DNA from: Catenibacillus scindens
GTDB lineage: Bacteria; Bacillota; Clostridia; Lachnospirales; Lachnospiraceae
DNA length: 64,000 bases
Direction of reading: 5' to 3'
NCBI RefSeq assembly: GCF_014202115.1
Contig: NZ_JACHFW010000004.1
Coordinates: 124,001-188,000 of the forward strand
Positions 54,326-62,055 of the stretch are shown here, piece by piece. The notes beneath the pieces are model-generated. The model was not told the DNA's origin and did no database searches. It saw only the letters and a list, made by a program, of their open reading frames with translations. The translations under genes and the position numbers were made by a program. How positions within the stretch are numbered: the stretch's first letter is position 1; every line of letters starts with the position of its first letter.

Positions 54326-55224
54326 CGATCGCCATTATCCGGCAAAATTACGACAATATTTTTTCCCTTATTCTCAGGCAGGGCGGCGAGCTGTGCCGCC
54401 GCGAACACTGCCGCCCCTGCGGAAATGCCGATCAGCAGACCTTCCGTATGAGCGATTTCCCGACCGGTGGCAATGGCGTCCTGATCGGATACCGTTACCA
54501 CTTCGTCATACACCTTGGTATCTAATGTCTCCGGCACAAAACCGGCGCCAATCCCCTGTATTTTATGAGCGCCGGAATGCCCCCGGGTCAATATTGGTGA
54601 TCCTTCCGGTTCTACTCCAATAATACGGACAGCGGGATTTTTTTCTTTCAAGTAGGCCCCTGCGCCGCTGATCGTTCCGCCGGTCCCTATGCCCGCCACA
54701 AAAATATCCACCTTGCCATCCATATCACGCCATATCTCCGGTCCTGTAGTTTTTTTATGGATGGCCGGATTTGCCGGGTTGGAAAACTGCCCCGGTATAA
54801 AACTTCCCGGAATAGAATCGGCAAGCTCCTGAGCTTTCTCTATGGCTCCCTTCATTCCCAGAGTGCCTTGGGTCAGCACCAGTTCAGCCCCGTAAGCTTT
54901 CATCATATTCTGGCGTTCCACGCTCATCGTATCCGGCATGACAATGATCATGCGGTATCCCCTTGCCGCTGCCACACTTGCCAGGCCGATCCCCGTATTA
55001 CCGCTGGTAGGTTCAATAATCACACTGTCCGGTGTCAAAAGTCCCTTTTCCTCAGCATCGTCAATCATGGCCAGAGCCGCTCTATCCTTAATACTGCCTC
55101 CCGGATTTAAACCTTCCGCTTTGGCGATAATCCGGGCGCAAAGTCCGTGATTTTTTTCAAAGTTTCCTAATTCCACCATTGGGGTATTGCCGATCATATC
55201 TGCCACTGATTTATAATATGCCAT
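54298..55224 (-). CDS. cysK: Cysteine synthase A (O-acetylserine sulfhydrylase)
   Basis: A 308-residue PLP enzyme making cysteine. The PLP Lys is in PGGSIKDRAAL and the phosphate loop is TSGNTGIGL; the C-terminal GERYLST-like end appears as GDRYLSTEMFV. Start: ATG at 55224 with AGAGGG upstream; ten more residues are possible. It is convergent with the inositol monophosphatase gene, with a 28-base overlap and no terminator between them. Confidence 0.94.
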   Translation of the reverse strand: MAYYKSVADMIGNTPMVELGNFEKNHGLCARIIAKAEGLNPGGSIKDRAALAMIDDAEEKGLLTPDSVIIEPTSGNTGIGLASVAAARGYRMIIVMPDTMSVERQNMMKAYGAELVLTQGTLGMKGAIEKAQELADSIPGSFIPGQFSNPANPAIHKKTTGPEIWRDMDGKVDIFVAGIGTGGTISGAGAYLKEKNPAVRIIGVEPEGSPILTRGHSGAHKIQGIGAGFVPETLDTKVYDEVVTVSDQDAIATGREIAHTEGLLIGISAGAAVFAAAQLAALPENKGKNIVVILPDNGDRYLSTEMFV

Positions 55225-55385
55225 ATTTATCCCTCTTTTCTTTTTTATCTTCACATCAAATCATGAAGTCCATGACCTCATCCAATTGCAGATCAGTATA
55301 TGACTTCAACTGTTTCATTAATGCAGTTTAATCATATCATATGGCACATCAAACCGCAACTGCCGGGAAATCTTACCATTCCCTG

Positions 55386-55466
55386 TCAATCAGAGCTATG
55401 GCAATATATATAAAATTCCTCCACCGGAATACGGTAACCGACAGAGCGAACACAGCGGATCACCCG
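55386..55466 (-). pseudogene. C-terminal tail of an OmpR-family response regulator gene
   Basis: Twenty-six codons in one frame read RVIRCVRSVGYRIP and then run to a stop. This matches the last strand and wing of the OmpR/PhoB DNA-binding domain (RGVGYRF-type motif). Nothing else of that gene is present. It directly joins the truncated permease gene in another frame, which suggests a deletion between an ABC permease gene and a downstream response-regulator gene. Confidence 0.6.
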
Positions 55467-55770
55467 AATTGCCGCTGGTTGTATATAATTTTAGAAAAAT
55501 AAAATTACTGTCATTTTCCACGGCAGCCTCCAGCCCTGATAAAGCCCCATATAAGCTGGCAAAACTGGTGGCGTAGATCAAGATCAATATAATTATAAAT
55601 CGCCGGCTGGTCAGATGATCCGCCAGCTCTTTTTTCACCAGTTGCGCTAATCCGGCAGAGCTTTTAACCTTCAGTATTTCCGTCTCTTTTGGGGACTGCT
55701 GTTTCTCTCTTTTTTCTAAAAAGAACGCTAAAGCTCTTCCGCTTTTTCTTTTCCATTCTAATGCTTTCAT
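55396..55770 (-). pseudogene. Truncated ABC-2 type permease gene
   Basis: About 100 codons from MKALEWKRKSG to LYTTSGNS are a normal permease N-terminus: cytoplasmic, basic, with the first membrane segment (FIIILILIYATSFASLYGAL). After about 55467 the frame reads unrelated sequence and stops, where a full permease would have five more membrane segments. The first 107 bases overlap the end of the ATPase gene. The transporter is almost certainly inactive. Confidence 0.7.
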
Positions 55771-56710
55771 CACTCTGCCCTGCCTTTTCAAAATATCGTC
55801 GGTAAATTTCATCAAGATCCGCGCCCTTCTGGTGCATGTGCAAAATCGTGGAGCCATTTTGTCCAAAATACTGTGTCACGGCCGGACGAAGATCTCTTTC
55901 AGATTCTATAACGATACGCCCATTTTCTTCTGTTATATTCTTTACACCTTCCATCCGCCCAAAGTCTTCCCACACTTCCTGGTTTAGAGAATCTATCTCC
56001 AACTCTAATATGTAGCTGCTCTCCTTTTCAATCTGTCTCCCCAGTTCCTCGATCCGGCCACAGGCCACAAGACTGCCATTGACAAAGATTCCCACTCTGT
56101 CACAGATCTGCTGAACCTGATAAAGCTGATGGGAGGAAATCAGAAGAGTGCGTCCGTCCTTTTTGGAAAGCTGGGAAATCAGATCCAGCAATTCACGCAT
56201 TCCCTCAGGGTCAATACCAAGAGTAGGTTCATCCATAATAATAATCTGCGGGTCTTTCATTAAAACATCGGCAACCCCAAGCCTCTGTTTCATTCCCCTT
56301 GAATAAGTCCCCGCTTTGCGGTCTGCGTCCTTTGTCATCCCCACCCGCTGAAGAAGCATTTCGATCCGTTCTTCCAACAAAGGGCCCTCTAAACCATTCA
56401 GTCTCCCGGTAAATCTCAAATTCTGCCTCCCGGTCATATCCGGATAAAACCCCACATTATCCGGCAAATATCCGACAATCTGTTTAACTCCCACAGGATG
56501 GCGCGTGCAGTTCATTCCACAAATCTGAGCGCTGCCCTCGAAAGGTTCAGTCAAGCCAAGGAGCATAAGGATCGTCGTGGTTTTTCCCGCGCCATTTGGC
56601 CCTAAGAGTCCAAAGACTTCGCCTTTATTAATGGAAAGATTCAACCGGTTCACTGCGACTTTACCGCTGTAAATTTTTGTCAGATTTTGTGTCTGAATAA
56701 TACTTTCCAT
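55664..56710 (-). CDS. ABC transporter ATP-binding protein
   Basis: A 348-residue ATPase with Walker A GPNGAGKTT, signature YSRGMKQRL, Walker B IIIMDEPTLGID and the H-loop SSHQ. A long C-terminal charged tail (MEKKKRKSFSVLFRKKRE) overlaps the permease start. It follows the NEW3 protein gene by three bases. Its permease partner is truncated, so the ATPase has probably lost its function. Confidence 0.9.
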   Translation of the reverse strand: MESIIQTQNLTKIYSGKVAVNRLNLSINKGEVFGLLGPNGAGKTTTILMLLGLTEPFEGSAQICGMNCTRHPVGVKQIVGYLPDNVGFYPDMTGRQNLRFTGRLNGLEGPLLEERIEMLLQRVGMTKDADRKAGTYSRGMKQRLGVADVLMKDPQIIIMDEPTLGIDPEGMRELLDLISQLSKKDGRTLLISSHQLYQVQQICDRVGIFVNGSLVACGRIEELGRQIEKESSYILELEIDSLNQEVWEDFGRMEGVKNITEENGRIVIESERDLRPAVTQYFGQNGSTILHMHQKGADLDEIYRRYFEKAGQSDESIRMEKKKRKSFSVLFRKKRETAVPKRDGNTEG

Positions 56711-56713
56711 AAG

Positions 56714-57913
56714 TTACCTTCTTCCGTATTTTTTAATTACAAATCCGAGAACCCCTACCAGAGCCACAATGATAACTACCGCAAAGATTCCCCACACGGT
56801 ACGGGTTTTTACCGAGACACGAAACTGGGCCTCTGAGGACACTTCATCATTGCTGATACTTAAAGTCGCTATATAGTCTCCGGTTATGGCATCCTGATCC
56901 GGCGTGATATAAGCCGTCACCTCCACAGACTGCCCTGCTTCAAGGGTTTCGATCTCAGACTGGTCAAAAGATACCTCCCAATCTGTAGGCAAGTCCGAGG
57001 AGAACGTGAGATTCTGCAATGCTACATTTCCATTATTTGTCACTTGAAGTGTCACAGACTTTTCGGCATTGGCATAGGCATCCAGACTTAAATTTCCTGT
57101 AGGTGTGGACAAGGTTACATCATAGGTTCCTGTGATTTCCACAGTGAGATCAAGTTCCAAAGTCTCACTGGCAGAAACAGCAGTCACTGGAATGGTGTAT
57201 TCCCCCATCTCCACATTTTCCGGTGGAGTAATATTGACAGTCATGGACTGACTGCTCCCGGAATCCACAGTCACACTGGCAATCTGAGTGCTGTCATCAG
57301 ATGCGTTAAAGCTGACCTGCCAGCCATCAGGCGCGTCCGCGGACAAGTTATAAGACTGCTCAGAACTGCGGTTATTATTCAATGTGGTGTCAAAGCTGAA
57401 ACTTGTCCCTGTAGATCCTTCCTGAGAATCATATTCAGCGCTGAAATTTCCCTGACCGTTCTCTTGCTCCGTCAAGGTGACCTCCAGGGTCAGGGCATCT
57501 GAATAATCACCCCCCGCGTCTGCCAGAAGTTCCACCTCATAAGTCCCTACCTGGGCGTCTTCAGGAACACTCAGGCTGAAAGTCACTAAAGAGGTGTCCG
57601 ATGCCGCTGCTGTCCTGTCCACATGGACACGGGTAATTTCTCCATCAGACCCATTAAAGTTTCCTGTCCATCCCTCCGGAATAGACTCTACGCTCAAATC
57701 CACATCGTAACTGTCGCCGGTAAGACTGGAAAAATCCAGTTCAAAACTGACACTGTCTCCGGCTTTAGCCATAATTCCCGGATAATCCGTACTCATATCA
57801 ATGCCTTCAGCCGCGTAAGAATATGTCACCCCACTTAGCGAAAAAACACTCAAGGCTATGGCAGTTGCCGCCGCGCCTCCCAGTTTTTTCAGCAAATTCT
57901 TCATTCCCTTCAT
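56714..57913 (-). CDS. Membrane-anchored NEW3-domain protein (COG1470-like)
   Basis: A 399-residue exported protein: a signal peptide (residues 10-34), three or so Ig-like NEW3 units (for example DGWQVSFNASDDS and TDWEVSFDQSEIE), and a C-terminal transmembrane helix (WGIFAVVIIVALVGVLGFVIKK). Such proteins are commonly encoded with an ABC ATPase and permease. Start: ATG at 57913 with AAAGGAG upstream. A diverged 113-base copy of its internal part lies at 59572-59684. Confidence 0.85.
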   Translation of the reverse strand: MKGMKNLLKKLGGAAATAIALSVFSLSGVTYSYAAEGIDMSTDYPGIMAKAGDSVSFELDFSSLTGDSYDVDLSVESIPEGWTGNFNGSDGEITRVHVDRTAAASDTSLVTFSLSVPEDAQVGTYEVELLADAGGDYSDALTLEVTLTEQENGQGNFSAEYDSQEGSTGTSFSFDTTLNNNRSSEQSYNLSADAPDGWQVSFNASDDSTQIASVTVDSGSSQSMTVNITPPENVEMGEYTIPVTAVSASETLELDLTVEITGTYDVTLSTPTGNLSLDAYANAEKSVTLQVTNNGNVALQNLTFSSDLPTDWEVSFDQSEIETLEAGQSVEVTAYITPDQDAITGDYIATLSISNDEVSSEAQFRVSVKTRTVWGIFAVVIIVALVGVLGFVIKKYGRR

Positions 57914-58015
57914 GTCAAAAGGCTCCTTTCCTTCGTGATTGCTTTTTTATTGTATGAAGTGAATGTGAATCTTTATTGATGTCATTGTGTTTCAATTATA
58001 AAATAAAAATAAATA

Positions 58016-58306
58016 TTATAAACAAATAATAAACCCATTATCAACGCAGTAATTGTAAATTGTTGCAAAAAGCCTTAGATAGTCTGTCCGAAATCCACAG
58101 ATCTCATCATCCAAAAGATCCGTGCATATTGTATAAAGCCCATCATACTGTACCTCTTCTGCAATCTTCCCTTCATCCAGGTATTTCTTGATATCTGCAA
58201 CTTCTCCATCCTTTGTAACAGCCATCTTTCCAATAAAACGTGCCGGGCTATTGGGGTTCTTCCGGTTCTTTTTGGCATTCCCTGAATCTAACATTTTTTG
58301 TGCCAT
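58016..58306 (-). pseudogene. Transposase fragment, IS1634-like
   Basis: A 96-codon frame. Its first 65 residues (KKNRKNPNSPARFIG, then VTKDGEVADIKKYLDEGKIAEE) resemble the middle of IS1634-type transposases; the rest does not, and both ends of the enzyme are missing. I infer a remnant of an insertion sequence. Confidence 0.65.
58054..58076 (+). repeat. 23-bp direct repeat, left copy
   Basis: It starts TGTAAATTGTTGC and ends AAAAAGCCTT and recurs identically at 59685-59707. The left copy lies within the transposase fragment; the right copy follows the NEW3 fragment. The two bracket the AbiF-like gene. Confidence 0.85.
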
Positions 58307-58488
58307 TTATATTTTTGTTTCAGTTTCCGACAAATTTTATTCATCTGCATCTGGTAATAAATGGACTGAAGGAAAAGATACCCACCCCGGTAAAAAACTG
58401 TTAATCATAATCTAACTGTTTGTGTTTTATATGCCTGCATTTTTCATACTTGCTTCACATATACTGGCATTGAACTGAATTTGCAGGA

Positions 58489-58517
58489 TTGACTTTTCAG
58501 TCCAGTTTTGCTATATT
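58489..58517 (+). promoter_or_regulatory. Promoter of the structured RNA upstream of the Abi gene
   Basis: TTGACT and TATATT are separated by 17 bases. The start would be near 58524. Confidence 0.75.
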
Positions 58518-58523
58518 TAGTTC

Positions 58524-58590
58524 AGTGATCGTACTGGAGAAACTTGTGAAGCCTCCAGTCCGGAAGGCTCCTGCGGGGGCCTTTCGTTAT
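58524..58590 (+). ncRNA. Candidate structured RNA, abiF-type antitoxin or regulator
   Basis: Between its promoter and the Abi ribosome site, ACTGGAG (58533-58539) and CTCCAGT (58553-58559) form a seven-pair stem. AAGGCTCC (58564-58571) and GGGGCCTT (58576-58583) form a second hairpin with T-rich tail TCGTTATTTT. A stable short RNA ending near 58590 or a leader read through into the Abi gene are both possible. Conserved RNA motifs upstream of abiF-type genes have been described, to my memory. Confidence 0.55.
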
Positions 58591-58614
58591 TTTACAGCAA
58601 AAGAAGGTGGGGAA

Positions 58615-59532
58615 ATGGCAAAGCCTTTCAAATCATATGAAGATTTACTGATCTTCTTACAAAATGATAAGAACTTGATTATCGAAGATTTTGATGCGGC
58701 TAGGCATATTTTATCAAAGACAAGTTATTTTTCCCTTATCTCTGGATACAAAGATACTTTCAAAAACCCAACAACAGGAAAATACATTGATGGGACGACC
58801 TTTCATGATATTTACCGTTTATATCAATTTGACAATGAACTACGCAGTATTTTTCTGAAATATATCCTTATCGCTGAACACAGTGTGAAATCTTCTCTTG
58901 CCTACCATTTTTCAGCTACATACGGAGAAGATCAGCAAGAATACTTATCTTTATCCCACTACATGGTTACTGGCTCAACACAAAAGAAGATACAGAAGCT
59001 CATCAGCATTTTTCAGTATCAGTTAAAACTGAATAATGAATATGCTTATATCAATCATTATAAGTCGAAACACCATAATGTTCCTTTATGGATCATGATA
59101 CAGGTATTAACCCTGGGACAGGTTTCACATATGTTTGATTACCTAAAAGCCTCTGTTCCAATTAAAGTCTGCAATGATTTTAATCAAATCGGGCGAAAAG
59201 ATTTGCACTCTTTTCTTTCCATTATGACAAAACACCGGAATGTGTGCGCACATGGAGATCGCTTTTTCAATTACAGGACAAAAGACAGTATCACTGATAC
59301 AGTCATACATAAGAAACTGCACATTCCACAAATCAGCGGACGCTATCAAATGGGAAAAAATGATCTTTTCTCAGAAGTCATTATTTTGAAATATCTTCTG
59401 GACAAAGAAGATTTCCGGAATTTTTATTATGAATTAAAAAACTGTCTGAAAAAGCAGGCTCCTGGGAAAGATATTTTATCCCTCATGGGATTTCCGGATG
59501 ACTGGATGTCCATTCTTAGAATAAAATGCTGA
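58615..59532 (+). CDS. Abi-family (AbiD/AbiF-like, Abi_2) abortive-infection protein
   Basis: A 305-residue cytoplasmic protein of the Abi_2 family. The family N-terminus FKSYEDLLIFLQNDKNLII and the order of conserved segments (YFSLISGYKDTF; RLYQFDNELRSIF; VPLWIMIQVLTLGQ) are clear. RNVCAH near residues 208-213 is an R-x4-H motif of HEPN ribonuclease toxins. It probably acts as a dormant RNase released by phage infection. Start: ATG at 58615 with AAGGTGGGG upstream; the longer frame runs through the RNA. Its surroundings (transposase scrap, duplicated fragments, A/T-richer base use) indicate acquisition by transfer. Confidence 0.88.
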   Translation: MAKPFKSYEDLLIFLQNDKNLIIEDFDAARHILSKTSYFSLISGYKDTFKNPTTGKYIDGTTFHDIYRLYQFDNELRSIFLKYILIAEHSVKSSLAYHFSATYGEDQQEYLSLSHYMVTGSTQKKIQKLISIFQYQLKLNNEYAYINHYKSKHHNVPLWIMIQVLTLGQVSHMFDYLKASVPIKVCNDFNQIGRKDLHSFLSIMTKHRNVCAHGDRFFNYRTKDSITDTVIHKKLHIPQISGRYQMGKNDLFSEVIILKYLLDKEDFRNFYYELKNCLKKQAPGKDILSLMGFPDDWMSILRIKC

Positions 59533-59571
59533 CAGTCATTGCAAAAAAGAGGAAGTGGCCTGCTTCAGATA

Positions 59572-59684
59572 GAATCGTATTCAGCGCTGAAATTTCCCTG
59601 GCCGTTCTTCTGCTCCGTCAAGGTGACCTCCAATGTCAGCCCATCTGTGTAATCACCACCTGCGTCTGCCAGAAGCTCCACCTC
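59572..59684 (+). repeat. Diverged duplicate of part of the NEW3 gene
   Basis: Over about 113 bases it matches 57430-57540 at roughly nine positions in ten, in the same orientation (for example ATTCAGCGCTGAAATTTCCC in both). Single-base changes keep length except for small gaps. It is a fragment without start or stop and is joined directly to the second copy of the 23-bp repeat. Confidence 0.8.
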
Positions 59685-59705
59685 TGTAAATTGTTGCAAA
59701 AAGCC

Positions 59706-59733
59706 TTGCATTTAAGTAAATGCATGATATAAT
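59706..59733 (+). promoter_or_regulatory. Promoter of the folate riboswitch transcript
   Basis: TTGCAT and TATAAT are separated by 16 bases. The -35 and spacer lie in a palindrome TGCATTTA-AG-TAAATGCA (59707-59724). The start would be near 59740. Confidence 0.55.
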
Positions 59734-59814
59734 ATATCGAATAAGGCGTTCTTTAATGGCCAATATTTTACAGCCTTTAAACGCCGCGTACAGATACAAT
59801 ATATTTTTGGTTAA

Positions 59815-59953
59815 AGCAGAGTAGGATTTTGCGCGTTTACCGAAAGGTATGTAGTGCCTGACGAACGGGGAGTTGTCGTCAGGACGAACAGGATGCCGTC
59901 TTCCACATGGAACCGGTGTTGTACTGACGGTGCAGAGTCCGCATCCCGTTGCT
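59815..59953 (+). ncRNA. Tetrahydrofolate (THF) riboswitch
   Basis: The outer stem forms between AGCA near 59815 and TTGCT near 59949. Family blocks are present: GAGTAGGATTTTGCGCGTTT, then GACGAACAGGATGCCG and GGTGCAGAGTCCGCATCCCG. The position before a folate-type ECF transporter gene is the usual one. Downstream, CTACATAA and TTATGTAG (about 59952 and 59994) could form a competing hairpin. Confidence 0.85.
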
Positions 59954-60029
59954 ACATAACCAGATGGAATAAGTCCGTTTTATTGCCTCTTTTTATGTAG
60001 CCCTGACTGCGTAATAAGGAGGTTTTTTT

Positions 60030-60602
60030 ATGACAAATACTGTACGAAAGATTACTATGATCGGTATGCTCATTGCCGCGCAGGTGATTACCGGCAGATT
60101 TATTTCGATTTCCCTGCCTATTGCCACCATTGGTTTCACATTTCTTCCCATTGCCATTACAGGCATTTTATACGGCCCGGTATGGGGCGGCGTTTCAGCA
60201 GTCCTTGGCGACCTGATCACCGCGCTTTTAGGCCCTTATGGCTACTTCCCACCCATGGGGATATCCGCCCTTTTAACCGGAATGATCTATGGTTTTTTCC
60301 TTTATCGAAAAACAGCCAGCATCCGGCGTATTTTTCTTTGTGTTCTGACTGAAAGTATTTTGATCAGCGTATTCTTACAGACATTCTGGTTGATGCTGCT
60401 TACAGGAAAAGGCTACCTTGTACTTTTGCCTGTCCGTATTTTACAGAATCTTATCACTATCCCTGTCAGCGTCATTTGTATCTGGCTTGTCGCTTACCGG
60501 GTCGTTGCTCTTATGCCAAAAAACATCCGTCTCCCTGAGCCGTCATTTTGGAAAAAGCATACGTCCCCTTCAGGGAAGATCGAAACCCATAAAAAAGGTT
60601 AA
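60030..60602 (+). CDS. folT: Folate-family ECF transporter S component
   Basis: A 190-residue membrane protein with about six hydrophobic segments (ITMIGMLIAAQVITGRFISI; TIGFTFLPIAITGILYGPVWG; GISALLTGMIYGFF). The GPVWGGVSAVLGDLI block is typical of FolT-type S components, which bind folate and use a shared EcfT/EcfA module encoded elsewhere. Start: ATG at 60030 with AAGGAGG upstream. The THF riboswitch upstream supports folate as ligand. Confidence 0.9.
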   Translation: MTNTVRKITMIGMLIAAQVITGRFISISLPIATIGFTFLPIAITGILYGPVWGGVSAVLGDLITALLGPYGYFPPMGISALLTGMIYGFFLYRKTASIRRIFLCVLTESILISVFLQTFWLMLLTGKGYLVLLPVRILQNLITIPVSVICIWLVAYRVVALMPKNIRLPEPSFWKKHTSPSGKIETHKKG

Positions 60603-60614
60603 TGGTGACGGGCT

Positions 60615-61817
60615 ATGTTTTTAGATCATTTTCGCAGCGCCCTTGCCCAGACGGTCGATCAAGGCGTATTTTTCGATAATGCTTCCATGGGCCCGGTGAT
60701 CCCTGCTGTTACGGAAGCTATGTGTGACTGTATGCGGCTGCGCCAGTCCATGCCTATGAAATATTATCAATATGCCAATGAAATTTTTCCCGCCTGTAAA
60801 ACGCGGCTGGCATCTCTCATCAACGCTTCGCCGGAGGAGATCGCTTTTACAGAAAATGTTGCCTACGGCATTAACTGTGCCGCAGGTTCCATTCCCTTTT
60901 CTCCCGGCGATAATGTAATTGTCTGTGATCGGGAATTTTCTTCAAATATTTATCCATGGATGGTGCAAGAACACCAAAAGGGTGTCCACCTTCGGATCAT
61001 TCCCGCGGCAATATCCGGCTTAGACACATTCCAGAAACTGCCCTCTCATCATCCTGACTTTTTTCCAGGCGGAGGGCTGACGGTGGCTCTTCTTGAACGC
61101 TATGCCGATTCCCGTACACGGGCGGTTTCTTTAAGCAGCGTCGAGTTTTGCGACGGTTTTTCGGCTGATCTCGAAGCTATCGGTCAATGGTGCCGCCAAC
61201 GCAACATTTACCTTATTGTGGACTGTGCCCAGTCTCTCGGTGTTATGCCTATGGATGTAAAAAAATATCATATTGATTTTCTGGCAGGTCTGTCCTCTAA
61301 ATGGCTCCTTGGACCTTTCTCCACCGGTTTTCTTTACGTGAGAAAAGAATTGCTCCCCACCCTTTTCCCTCCCTTTGCCGGTGCAGACAGCGTCACCATG
61401 GATGTAGATTCTGTCCAATACCGTCTGGAATTTAAACCTGACGCCACACGTTTTGAAACAGGACTTCCAAACGCTCCCGGCATTGCCGGTCTCAACGCGT
61501 CCTTGAAATTTATGGAAGATCTGGGATTTGAAAACATTTACCGCCAGGCATGGGAGGTCAGCGAATGGTTTATCCGCGCATTAAACGAGCTGCATTTATC
61601 TGTGGCTCCGTGTACACGGCAAGCTAATACCCGGTCGACCATTGTAACATTTAAAACGAAGGATTCCAGTTCAGCCTACAAATATCTGAGACAGCACAAC
61701 ATCGCCTGTTCTTTTCGCTGCGGCTGTATACGCACAGGAATCCACGGTTATAACACCCTCCATGAAGCCGCTCAGGTTATCGCCGCTTTGGAAAATTATC
61801 TGAGGAAACAAGAATAA
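60615..61817 (+). CDS. Class V aminotransferase-fold PLP enzyme
   Basis: A 400-residue PLP enzyme of the aminotransferase class V/cysteine desulfurase fold. Substrate-side motif SSVEFCDGF, PLP-contact DCAQSLGVMPMD and the PLP Lys in SSKWLLGPFSTGFLYV are present. The C-terminal desulfurase loop is not the canonical IscS type. It starts 13 bases after folT (ribosome site GGTGACGG), so it is transcribed behind the THF riboswitch, which suggests a role in folate or one-carbon metabolism; the reaction is unknown. Confidence 0.88.
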   Translation: MFLDHFRSALAQTVDQGVFFDNASMGPVIPAVTEAMCDCMRLRQSMPMKYYQYANEIFPACKTRLASLINASPEEIAFTENVAYGINCAAGSIPFSPGDNVIVCDREFSSNIYPWMVQEHQKGVHLRIIPAAISGLDTFQKLPSHHPDFFPGGGLTVALLERYADSRTRAVSLSSVEFCDGFSADLEAIGQWCRQRNIYLIVDCAQSLGVMPMDVKKYHIDFLAGLSSKWLLGPFSTGFLYVRKELLPTLFPPFAGADSVTMDVDSVQYRLEFKPDATRFETGLPNAPGIAGLNASLKFMEDLGFENIYRQAWEVSEWFIRALNELHLSVAPCTRQANTRSTIVTFKTKDSSSAYKYLRQHNIACSFRCGCIRTGIHGYNTLHEAAQVIAALENYLRKQE

Positions 61818-61832
61818 AAATATCTTTTTTGT

Positions 61833-61862
61833 CCATGCTTTTCAGTGAGGTGAAAAGCATGG
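61833..61862 (+). promoter_or_regulatory. Hairpin that encloses the start codon of the small protein gene
   Basis: CCATGCTTTTC (61833-61843) pairs perfectly with GAAAAGCATGG (61852-61862). The ribosome site GAGGT lies in the eight-base loop and the ATG (61859-61861) in the stem. Confidence 0.75.
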
Positions 61863-62044
61863 ATTTTTATTATAATGAATTAATTCCTCTGGGTCTTGCC
61901 GTAGCCGCAATGGATGATAGTGTAGATCCGGACAAAGTTGAACATATGACAGAGGCAGAGAAAGAATCCCTTCTCAATCAGGTCAAAGATAAAGGATCCA
62001 AACAGCAGGTACAGATATTAATCAACAAATTATCCGATGATTGA
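61859..62044 (+). CDS. Small acidic protein, function unknown
   Basis: A 61-residue protein starting MDFYYNELIPLGLAVAAMDD, acidic, with a helical C-terminus (EAEKESLLNQVKDKGSKQQ). Ribosome site GAGGTG is seven bases upstream, inside a hairpin that also traps the ATG. It follows the PLP enzyme gene by 41 bases and may be cotranscribed. I do not recognise it. Confidence 0.6.
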   Translation: MDFYYNELIPLGLAVAAMDDSVDPDKVEHMTEAEKESLLNQVKDKGSKQQVQILINKLSDD

Positions 62045-62055
62045 TCATCCTTGCT

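Noticed and set aside
59143-59349. Minus-strand frame opposite the Abi gene as an antitoxin
   Set aside because: There is no ribosome site or helix-turn-helix pattern, and the frame is a shadow of the conserved HEPN region.
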